Source of the DNA: Prorocentrum cordatum | Taxonomy: Eukaryota > Sar > Dinophyceae > Prorocentrales > Prorocentraceae | Length of the DNA: 20,707 nucleotides | Reading direction: 5' to 3' | Assembly (NCBI GenBank): GCA_963575745.1 | Contig: CAUYUJ010018054.1 | Coordinates: forward strand, 195,001-215,707 | Shown: positions 7,620 to 17,062 of the stretch, piece after piece | How positions within the stretch are numbered: position 1 is the first letter of the stretch | How the letters are laid out: every line of letters starts with the position of its first letter | The notes under the pieces: generated by a model | The model's input: the letters and a program-made list of their open reading frames with translations, nothing else | Database searches by the model: none | What the model was told of the DNA's origin: nothing | Translations under genes and position numbers: made by a program

Positions 7620-8540
7620 TCAAGGAGGTCGCCAATATTGCCCAAGAGCGCACGCAGAGAGCCCAAGACCGCACAAGAGCGTGTCAACATTGGTCCAACA
7701 TGGCTTGAAGACAGCCCTCGAGGGCCTCAAGACGGCCAATATGCCTTCAAAAGGATTTCCACGAGGCCCAAAGGAGGCGAAAGAAGAAGGTTGTTTCTAT
7801 GGTGTGTGAAGGTGTTTCGTGTTCTCCCTTTTTCGTGCTTCCGTCTGTCCAAGACAGCCCGCGAGGCCCTAGAAATCAGCTCAAGACGGCCCTAGAGGCA
7901 CCAAAAGAGGACGCGAGCCCCAAGACGGCCTAAGAGTGCCAAAGGACGGGCCAAGAACCCAAGATCGCCCAAGCGGGCCCCAAGACAACCCCAAGAGGCG
8001 CCCAAGAGAGGAAACACGAACCGAAAGTTCGAGCGTTCCGCCCCAAGAGGCCCCCAGGAGGCCTTAATAGGCCCCCAAGAGAGCCCAAGAGCCAAACGAA
8101 CTTCCAAGAGTTCTCTAACCCACAACCCAGGCACGCTGGCGGGATGGGCCGAAGGCCACTAGATGGACCAAGACGCCGAAGACGGCCTCCGGACGGTCCA
8201 AGAGGCCCCCAAGATGCCCAAGAAGCTTTTAAGAGATCTCCCAACAGAGCTCGAATAAACCAACACGAAGAAGTATATCTCAATTGGTTTTGCACAGTGT
8301 TGGCGTTTTCCGCCTGTTGAGCTTCCCGACAAAACGTCCCAAGAGGCTCCGGGGATCGCCCAAAACTGCACAATGGGCTTCAAAAGCGCCGATGCGAGAG
8401 GCCCCCACCGCGGTCCAGGATCGGGAACGTAAGCCGAGTATCCGGGATCTTCGCCCCAGGAGACCCCCAGAAGGCTTCAAGAGGTCCCCAAAGAAGCCCC
8501 AAAGAGTCAAAACACAACCCAAGAGAGGCCCCGGGGGCAC
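7620..8540. repeat. CCAAGA-motif repeat domain, right block
   Basis: The same motif family as at 5810-6940 continues after the interruption: CCCAAGAGCGC, CCCCAAGACGG, CCCAAGAGGCG and similar units at roughly 10-11 bp. The block at about 8010-8075 (ACGAACCG, TTCGAGC, TTCCGCCCCAAGAGG) closely matches about 6812-6860, so the two blocks look like one domain split by the microsatellite cluster. No gene is called. Confidence 0.75.
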
Positions 8541-8699
8541 TTGCGAAACATTTGAATTCCAACATTTTGTCTTCCCAACCCTCCTGCGTTGGTGTCTCGT
8601 TATGAATAGAGCGCTGCGGTCTCCGTCCTTCCTTCCTGCCTCCTCCTCCCCGCCTCCATTCTCCTCCTCTTCTGTGCGCCTGGTGGCTTGCCTGTGAGG

Positions 8700-9190
8700 C
8701 CTGCGAGATGTGAAGCCGACATGCCTTAGGGGCTGCGATCTTCGAAACCGTCACCACTTTCGAAGGCTGCTCGGGGACCAGCATAGCGGGCCAGCGTAGC
8801 GGGTACTTGCCGCAGGCTCAGATTCGACCTCGCCATCCTTGGGGGGGGGGGGGGGGGCTGCAATCTGCCAAGCGATCGCCACTTTCGAGGTCAGTTGGGG
8901 GGGCCGACGTAGTGGGCACCCGCCGCAGATTCAGACTAGACCTCGCCACCTCTGCGGGGTTGCGATCTGCGAAATTGTCGCCACTTTCGAGGGCTGCTGG
9001 GGGGACCAGCATAGTGGGTACCCGCCGCAGACTCAGATGAGACCTCGCCATTTCTGGGGGGCTGCGGTCTGCGACGCGGTCGCCAGTCTCGAGGGCTGCT
9101 GGGGGTGCGAACATAGTGGGTACCCGCGGCGGACTCATATAAGACTTCGTCATCCCTGCGGGGATGCGGTTTCCGAAGCTGTCGCATGGG
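8700..9190. repeat. 102-bp (34-codon) tandem repeat, about 4.5 copies, with a G17 run
   Basis: The block CTCAGA...GACCTCGCCA recurs at about 8817, 8930, 9033 and 9133. The last steps are exactly 102 bp; one early step is 113 bp because a run of 17 G (8841-8857) is inserted. A plus frame from 8839 gives a 34-residue repeat, for example TFEGCWGDQHSGYPPQ then SLEGCWGCEHSGYPRR. It could be a repeat-protein fragment, but the minus strand is also open and I recognise no family. Confidence 0.8.
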
Positions 9191-10370
9191 AGACCATGCA
9201 TGGGGCGCCTGTGCCCAGACGCACATGCAGACCCTTTGGCCCTCATCCTCTTCCCCCCCCAGCCTGCAGTCTCGGCTCGAGAGTTTTGTTCTGTGCGAGT
9301 TTAGACGCAAAACGCCCCGCATCCTGTCCCGTCTTGCGAGACCGGACACGACCCAGGTCGTGGCAGATTTTCGTCACGCCCCAATGTCAAGTTCCCGCGT
9401 GCCCCGAAATTGTCCCAGAGAGACGTTGCCATGCATGTCGCATACCGTTGCGGCCCAAACCATCAGTTAAGGGATGCGCAAAGGCAGCCTCGACGAACCC
9501 ACAGGATACCAACTTCAGTTGAAAGGAAACTTGCGTCACCGCGCACCAGAACAGCTGTTGGGTCGACCGAGAAGTCGTTGCTTACAACGAATTTGCTCGT
9601 AAGCATCAAGTCGGTCCCGACAACATCTACTGACCGCGCCGCCCCCGCCAGCGCGAGCTTCGGGGCGAGCTGATGGAATTGTGCGGGTGTGGGAAGAAGA
9701 TCAACTACACAATGCTGTGCCACTCCTTGAAGCACCAGAAGGGCACCCGCCGTGACTCAGCAGGGTTCGCGGCTTCGGTCGACGCCCACCAAGGCAACGA
9801 CGCCGTCTCTCCCATCAGCCGCGATGCACCAACGTGGGACGTCCCGAGCGCGCTTCCGTTTCACAGGGCCGACCACGGGACATATCCACACCAGTAGCAA
9901 ATTACGGCACCTTGCCAGGGTCAAAGCACCGACCGAGGATCCGTGGGACACCGTTGTCATTTTCCCAGTTGTTGCCCCGGAAGCTGTAGCCGCCGCCAGA
10001 GGACCTTCGAGTCAACCGCTGCAGCCGCCGCCAATCCTTACAATAGGGTGCACCTTCCCGGGTGGAGCCAGGGGCGCAGCCGGGCGATTCCTCAGTGACA
10101 ACCGCGGCACAGCAAACGTCCACGACGCCGCCAGCTTCCACGTCATCAGAGCACGCGACAGCACTCACGCGAGTTGACGAGTCAGATGACGTGAGGGATC
10201 GCTGCGTCAAGGCGGACCCACCGAACAGAGTGCCAGGCAGCGGGGGCGCCTGGTCGACCTGAGCCTGGACCCGCCAGGGCACGCGCCAGGTCCAGGGCCG
10301 ACGCGCTGCCCGACGCCACAGGTCTCACCCCGCCACCTTTCCCCCCGTTCATCCAGCCAGGCACGACGCA
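9191..10370. other. No gene recognised
   Basis: About 1.2 kb of largely non-repetitive, GC-rich sequence. The most protein-like open frame is on the minus strand at about 9735-9463 (includes SVDVVGTDLMLTSKFVV). It has no recognisable domain and no supporting start. I would not call it a gene from sequence alone. Confidence 0.4.
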
Positions 10371-10373
10371 GCG

Positions 10374-10600
10374 TTGGCCGCTCATGGGGGCTGCGACCCC
10401 ACCCACGTCCCACGCGGCGCCGTCATTGGCCGCACGGGGGATAAGAACCAGCATTGGGTGTCCAAGCCAAGCAGCGGCAGCGCGGCCGTTCGTGGGGACT
10501 GCAACCCCAGTCGCGGCCAATGCGGCATTGTTACTGGCCGCGCGGGGGATCAGAACCAGTTCTGGGTGGCCCCGCCGATCAGCGGCATCGCAGCCGTCCT
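10374..10600. repeat. 108-bp (36-codon) direct repeat, about two copies
   Basis: GGGGGAT-AGAACCAG starts at 10436 and 10544, 108 bp apart, with the flanking CATGGGGGCTGCGACCCC / CGTGGGGACTGCAACCCC pair at the same offset. Translated on the plus strand it reads GDKNQHWV then GDQNQFWV. Confidence 0.8.
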
Positions 10601-10959
10601 TCCTACCCGCTCACGCCGAGCTTGACCTCTCGTTCCACTGAGAGGCTGGCAAGGGGTAGCGCTGCTCCAACGCCGCGGCCCAGGTCGGCGGAGACATCGG
10701 GCTCGTTGCTGGCGGGATCTGCGCCTGCGACACCAGGCCCGCCTGCGCCGCCGACGCCGGCCGGCGCGCCAGCGACTGCGGCACTGACAGGGCGCGCGGG
10801 CGCCCAGAGGCCTGCGTCGGGGCAGCCGGGGCGCCTTGACAGTCTCCGCGAAACTCGGATTCGGGCGAGCGCGCGCCTTATTCTTGCCCCCGCGGTCGCG
10901 GCCGGCACCCAGCCACCGGCGAACGTAACGGAGTCGAGCACCGCGGCGTTGGATTGAAC
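10601..10959. other. No gene recognised
   Basis: This is GC-rich sequence linking the 108-bp repeat to the 111-bp array. Ala/Pro-rich open frames occur on both strands without domain signatures. Confidence 0.4.
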
Positions 10960-13900
10960 AGCCTCATTTTTAGAAGTGGGACGAACAGTGCGATGATTGC
11001 CGCGACCCCGAGCAGCGCGGCAGGCGCCGCAGCCCGGGGCCTGAGCAGCTCGAGCAAGGCAACGACGTCAACGATTGGTCCGAGTACTGCGACGAGCACC
11101 GCGACGGGCACCAGCACTTCGATGATGAGCAGCGCGTCGGAAAGCAAGCAACAGCTCGGCCCTGACGCGCGCGAGCGGGGCTAGCACGGCCACGAGCACT
11201 GCGTCGCTGAGCAGCAAAAATGGCACCACCAGCGCCTTTTCGAGCAGCGCGTTGGGCGCCAGCAGGCCCACCCGGATTCCCGCGTGTGCGACGAGGACTG
11301 CCTTGAGCACCCTGGAGTGCGATTTCGCTGAGCAGCGCGACGGGCAGAAGCATCTCGACAATGAGCAGGGCGTCCGACAGGAACAGCTCGACCTCGACGC
11401 CCACGAGTGGGACGAACACTGTCTCGAAATGCCCACTGCGACGGGCGCCAGCTGCGCACCGTTGAGCAGCGCGCCGGGCAACAACGGTTCAGCCCAGATG
11501 CCCACGCGCGGAGCGAGTACTCTATCGAGACCGCGTCGATATGCAGCGCGATGCTACGAGCATCTCGACGCTGAGTAGCGCGCCAGAGGGCAACTTCTCG
11601 ACCTTGGCGACCACGAGCGCGGCGATTACGGCCACGAGAACGCGTCGTTGACCACCGCCGACCATGATGTGCACAAGGTGGACGATCACTGCCTCGGGCA
11701 CCACGTCGGAGAGAAGCACGACAGGCAGTGTCATCTTGACGCTGAGCAGCGCGTCGGAGAGCAGCACATCGACCCTAACGTCCACGACCAGGGCGAGTAA
11801 TCCATCGAGTACCGCGTCTCCAGTCTGCGCGGACGGGACCAGAAGCGCGCCGCTCAGCAGCGCGTCAGTGAGCAGCGCCTCGACCCTGACGTTCACGAGC
11901 GGGACAAACGCTGCCGCGAGTGCCACGTCGCTAAGCAAAGCAGCGCGACTCGCACTAGCACTTCGACGTTGAGCAGCACGTCGGAAAGCACCGTTTCAAC
12001 CCTGGCGTCTACGAGTGTGACGCGCGCTCCTTCGAGTACCGCGTCGTTGACCGCCGCGGCGAGCACCGGGGGCGCATCGTTGAGTAGCGCACTGGATAAT
12101 TAGCAACAGTTCGGCCCTGACGACCCCGAGTTAGACTCGGGGAGCAGCAGCTCGACCATGACGTATACGCGCGGGGTGGTGAGCGCCAAGAGCGCCGCGC
12201 CCCGCGCCCCTGCCCGCCACGGCTGGCGCCAATGTCGCATCGTTGGGCGGCGCACCTGAGAGCAGCACGTCGATCATGACGCCCACGAGCGGGACAAGCG
12301 CAACCTCCAGCACCGCGTCGCTAGGCGGCGCGACCAGGGCCAGTGGCGCGCCGCTGAGCAGCGCGTCGGACAGCGCAATCTTTAAGTTGGCGTGCGCCAG
12401 TGGGGCTAGCTCTGCCTACAGCGACGTCGCTGAGCGGTGCGACGGGCGCTGCCATCTCGAAGTTGAGCAGTGCGCCCGGCGCCAGCAGCTCGACCCTGAG
12501 GTTCGTGCGCGGGGCGAGTTTTGCCTCGCGCCCCGCGTCGCCGAACGCCGCAGCTGGCAGGCGCCGCATCTTTGGGCAGCGCGCCGGAGAGCGGCAGCTC
12601 GACCCTGACGTCCGAGAAGGACAATTTCTGCCTCGATGCCTCGATTGCCGCGTCACTGACCACCGGATCACACGCCAGCAGCGCGTCGTTGAGCTACGCG
12701 TCGGCGAGCAGCGCCTCGGCCCTGACGCCCGCGCGGGTGAGCGAGCGCTGCCCCCTGGACCACGCTGCTGCGCAGCGCAACGGGTACTCGCATCTTGACG
12801 TTGAGCAGCCCGTCGGAGAGCAGCAGCTGGACCCTGGCGCCCTCGCGCAGGGCGAGCACTGTCTCGACGATCGCACCGCCGGCGACCGCCGCGACGGGCG
12901 CCGGCAGCGCGCCGTCGAGTAGCGCGTCGGCGAGCGCCCGCAGGACCCTGACGCGCCCCAGGGGAGCAAGCACATCTCGGGGCCTGTCGCGCCCCAGGGG
13001 AGCACGAGTGCGGCGAGGACTGTCTGGGGCACCGCGTCGCGGAGCAGCGCGGCGCGAAGCGGCGCCTCGACCCTTGGCAGCGCGTCGGAGAGCTGCAGCT
13101 GCGGCTTGATGCCCACAAGTGGGGCGAGTACTGTCTCGAGCACCGCGCCGCTGACCACCGCGACGGGTGCCGGCAGCGCATCGTTGAGCAGCGCGTCGGA
13201 GAGCAGCGCCTCGACCCTGGCGGCCTGCAGGCCGGCGAGTAGTTCCCCGAGCGCCGGCGCGTCGACGTCGCGCAACACGTCGGAGAGCAGCAGTTCCACC
13301 CTCGCGCCCACGACCAGAACGAGCATTGCCTCAAGCGCCGCGCTGCTGACCAGCACGACGGGCACAGGCATCTCTGCGTCGAGCGGCCCGCCAGAGAGCA
13401 GCAGCTCGTCTCTCGCGCCCACGAGCGGGACGAGCCCTGCCTCGAGTGCCACGCCGCTGAGCAGCGCGGCGGGCTCGGGCATCTCAGCGTCGAGCTGCGC
13501 GCCGGAGAGCAGCAGCTCGACTCTCGCGCCCGCGAGCGGGCCGAGTCCTGCCTCGAGCGCCGCGCTGCTGAGCAGGGCGACGGGCGCGGGCATCTCGGCG
13601 TCGAACCACGCGTCGGGAAGCAGCAGCTCGCCCCTGTCATCCTCGAGCGAAGCGAGTCGTGTCTCGAGCACCAGGTCGCTGACCGCCGCGACGGGCACCG
13701 GCCGCGCACAGCTGAGCAGCGCGAGCGGGGGCAGCAGCTAGTCCCTGGCGTCGATGACTGGGATGAGCATTGTCTCGAGTACCGCGTTGCGGAGCAGCGC
13801 GACGGGAACTAGCATCTCATCGCGTCGTTGGGCATCGCTCCGGGGGGCAGCAGTTTCACCCTGATCTCAACGAGATGGGCGAGGACTGTCTTGACTACCG

Positions 13901-14690
13901 CGTCGCTGACCACCTCGAGATGCACCAGCAGCGCATGCATGGTTGAGCAGCTCGCTGGATAGTAGCGCCTTGACCCCGACGTCCCGGATGAGGGGCGAGT
14001 GCTACCCCGAGTGCTACGTCGCAAGCCACTGCGGCGGGCGTCGGCACATCGACGTCGAGAAGCGCGCCGGAGAGTAGCAGCTCGACCATGGCGCCCACGA
14101 CTGTGACGAGCACTGCGTCGAGTTTCCCGTCGCTGAGCAACATGGCGGGCGCTGGCATCTCGACGTCAGGCAGCGCTTCGGAGCACCACCTCGACCCTGA
14201 CGTGCAGCAGTGGGGCGAGCATTGTCTCGAGTACCACGCCGCTGACCACCGCAAAGGTCACCAGCTGCGCGCCGCTGGAGCAGCAGCTAGACCCTGAAGC
14301 CCGCAAGCGGGGCAAGCGCTGCCGCGAGGACCACGCTGCTAAGCAGCGCGACGGAAACTGACATCCCGACGCTGCGCAGCACGTCGGAGAGCAGCGGCTG
14401 CACCCTGACGCCCACGAGTGGGGCCAGGACTGCCTCGAATACCGCGTTGCTGACCACCGCGACGGGCATTGGCAGCGCACCGTTGAGCACTGCGCCGGCG
14501 AATACCCGCCAGGCCCTGACGTTCACCAGTAAAGCGAGCACTGTCTCGAGTAGTTACCACGTCGATGATCTGCGCGACGGGCGCCAGCATCGCGACGTTA
14601 GCGGCGCGCCGGGGCAGCTCGACCCTCGCGCCCGCGAGGGGGATGGGCATTGCCTCGACCACCGCGCCGCTGAGCAGCACGCCAGGTACT
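10960..14690. repeat. 111-bp (37-codon) diverged tandem array, about 33 unit lengths
   Basis: GAGAGCAGCAGCTCG starts at 13394 and 13505, with its variant at 13616, exactly 111 bp apart. The CGACCCTGACG block at 11771 and 11882 gives the same period. Units typically read CGTCGGAGAGCAGCAGCTCG, ACCCTGACGCCCACGAG, then CGAGCACTGTCTCGAGTACC. Many copies carry small indels that shift the phase. In the plus frame the unit is Ser/Thr/Ala-rich; in one minus frame it is hydrophobic (LLLSDALLNVEMPAPVALLS type). Neither frame stays open across the array: the longest clean stretches are about 330 codons on the minus strand (13698-12694) and about 210 on the plus strand (13106-13741). Confidence 0.88.
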
Positions 14691-14717
14691 ACTACTGCTA
14701 CTACTACTATTATTACT
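14691..14717. repeat. (TAC)n microsatellite
   Basis: TACTACTACTGCTACTACTA and onward, grading into TATTATTAC. It marks the point where the 111-bp array stops. Confidence 0.85.
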
Positions 14718-14746
14718 AGCCGGCCACTCTGCGGTTGATCGGGAGT

Positions 14747-14760
14747 TTCTGTATACAGAA
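14747..14760. repeat. 14-bp perfect palindrome
   Basis: TTCTGTATACAGAA is identical to its reverse complement. It lies in the short spacer between the TAC and TCC runs. Confidence 0.85.
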
Positions 14761-14796
14761 GAAGGTGCGTGCGCTTGTTGGCGAGGGTGAGGATGA

Positions 14797-14951
14797 GGTT
14801 CCTCCTCCTCCTCCTCCTCCTCCTCCTCCTCCTCCTCCATCCTTCTCTTGCCTCCGTCTGTCCTCCTCCACCCCGCAGCTCCATCATCCTCCTCCTCCTC
14901 CTCCTCCTCCTCCTCCTCCTCCTCCTCCTCCTCCTCCTCCTCCTCCTCATT
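14797..14951. repeat. Two (TCC)n tracts
   Basis: TCC units fill about 14800-14838 and 14888-14950, separated by about 50 bp of mixed pyrimidine-rich sequence. The second tract directly precedes the 122/131-bp array. Confidence 0.9.
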
Positions 14952-14957
14952 CCTCCT

Positions 14958-16835
14958 CTGGGCACCTCCCCCGGGGCGCGGATCCACCGGATCTGTCCGG
15001 ATCTGTCCGGAAACGGTGCCGGAGGCCGCTCTGGGCTCCTCTGGGCACCTCCCCCGGGGCCGGTTTTGTGAGGATGTCTCAAGCGAGGGCGCCGGTTTGG
15101 GATTCGTCACCGGATCCAGCGGATCTGTCCGGAAACGGTGCCGGAGGCCGCTCTGGGCTCCTCTGGGCACCTCCCCCGGGGCCGGTTTTGTGAGGATGTC
15201 TCAAGCGAGGGCGCCGGTTTGGGATTCGTCACCGGATCCAGCGGATCCACCGGATCTGTCCGGAAACGGTGCCGGAGGCCGCTCTGGGCTCCTCTGGGCA
15301 CCTCCCCCGGGGCCGGTTTTGTGAGGATGTCTCAAGCGAGGGCGCCGGTTTGGGATTCGTCACCGGATCCAGCGGATCCACCGGATCTGTCCGGAAACGG
15401 TGCCGGAGGCCGCTCTGGGCTCCTCTGGGCACCTCCCCCGGGGCCGGTTTTGTGAGGATGTCTCAAGCGAGGGCGCCGGTTTGGGATTCGCCACCGGATC
15501 CACCGGATCTGTCCGGAAACGGTGCCGGAGGCCGCTCTGGGCTCCTCTGGGCACCTCCCCCGGGGCCGGTTTTGTGAGGATGTCTCAAGCGAGGGCGCCG
15601 GTTTGGGATTCGTCACCGGATCCACCGGATCTGTCCGGAAACGGTGCCGGAGGCCGCTCTGGGCTCCTCTGGGCACCTCCCCCGGGGCCGGTTTTGTGAG
15701 GATGTCTCAAGCGAGGGCGCCGGTTTGGGATTCGTCACCGGATCCACCGGATCTGTCCGGAAACGGTGCCGGAGGCCGCTCTGGGCTCCTCTGGGCACCT
15801 CCCCCGGGGCCGGTTTTGTGAGGATGTCTCAAGCGAGGGCGCCGGTTTGGGATTCGTCACCGGATCCAGCGGATCCACCGGATCTGTCCGGAAACGGTGC
15901 CGGAGGCCGCTCTGGGCTCCTCTGGGCACCTCCCCCGGGGCCGGTTTTGTGAGGATGTCTCAAGCGAGGGCGCCGGTTTGGGATTCGTCACCGGATCCAC
16001 CGGATCTGTCCGGAAACGGTGCCGGAGGCCGCTCTGGGCTCCTCTGGGCACCTCCCCCGGGGCCGGTTTTGTGAGGATGTCTCAAGCGAGGGCGCCGGTT
16101 TGGGATTCGTCACCGGATCCACCGGATCTGTCCGGAAACGGTGCCGGAGGCCGCTCTGGGCTCCTCTGGGCACCTCCCCCGGGGCCGGTTTTGTGAGGAT
16201 GTCTCAAGCGAGGGCGCCGGTTTGGGATTCGTCGGATCCAGCGGATCCACCGGATCTGTCCGGAAACGGTGCCGGAGGCCGCTCTGGGCTCCTCTGGGCA
16301 CCTCCCCCGGGGCCGGTTTTGTGAGGATGTCTCAAGCGAGGGCGCCGGTTTGGGATTCGTCACCGGATCCACCGGATCTGTCCGGAAACGGTGCCGGAGG
16401 CCGCTCTGGGCTCCTCTGGGCACCTCCCCCGGGGCCGGTTTTGTGAGGATGTCTCAAGCGAGGGCGCCGGTTTGGGATTCGTCGGCGGATCCACCGGATC
16501 CACCGGATCTGTCCGGAAACGGTGCCGGAGGCCGCTCTGGGCTCCTCTGGGCACCTCCCCCGGGGCCGGTTTTGTGAGGATGTCTCAAGCGAGGGCGCCG
16601 GTTTGGGATTCGTCACCGGATCCACCGGATCTGTCCGGAAACGGTGCCGGAGGCCGCTCTGGGTGGGCCGGTTTTGTGAGGAGGTCTCAAGCGCTCTGGG
16701 GGTCACCGGATCCTCTGGGCACCTCCCCCGGGGCCGGTTTTGTGAGGATGTCTCAAGCGAGGGCGCCGGTTTGGGATTCGTCACCGGATCCACCGGATCT
16801 GTCCGGAAACGGTGCCGGAGGCCGCTCTGGGCTCG
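14958..16835. repeat. Homogeneous 122/131-bp tandem array, 15 copies
   Basis: ATCTGTCCGGAAACGG starts at 15001, 15123, 15254, 15385, 15507, 15629, 15751, 15882, 16004, 16126, 16254, 16376, 16507, 16629 and 16797. Steps are 122 or 131 bp, plus one of 128 and one of 168. The 9-bp difference is one or two copies of GGATCCACC / GGATCCAGC between units. Otherwise the copies are nearly identical, unlike the diverged array around them. Neither 122 nor 131 is a multiple of three, so the many similar 60-100-codon ORFs on both strands are not real genes. Confidence 0.95.
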
Positions 16836-16886
16836 TGCTCTTCGCGCCGGGGGTGAGGATGACGTGGGTTCCACAGAAACTCCCTC

Positions 16887-17062
16887 AAATTAGCAGCACG
16901 TCGTTGAGCAGCACGACCAACTGTAGCAGCCCGACCCTGAAGCCAACGGGTGGGGCGAGCATTGTCTCGAGTGCCGCGTCGCGAAGCACGGCGACTGGCG
17001 CTGGCAACGCACCGTTGAACAGCGCGGCGCAGAGCGGCGTCTCGTCCTTGATGCCCGCAGGT
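16887..17062. repeat. 111-bp array resumes (about 1.5 units)
   Basis: AGCAGCACGTCGTTGAGCAG, GACCCTGAAGCC, then GGGGCGAGCATTGTCTCGAG match the 111-bp unit in the same orientation as the array before 14690. It re-enters roughly 25 bp further along the unit than where the left part broke off. Confidence 0.8.

Noticed and set aside
15001-16835. CRISPR-like array
   Set aside because: The whole 122-bp unit is conserved with no variable spacers, and the genome is eukaryotic. It is a satellite.
14785-16862. GGGTGAGGATGA at 14785-14796 and 16851-16862 as a 12-bp target duplication around the nested array
   Set aside because: The repeat unit itself contains GTGAGGATG, so both copies may be degenerate unit remnants. 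The positions also do not coincide with the edges of the 111-bp array.
15000-16874. Series of 60-180-codon ORFs on both strands
   Set aside because: They are the same segment of a tandem repeat read repeatedly. The 122/131-bp period is not a multiple of three, and there is no domain.
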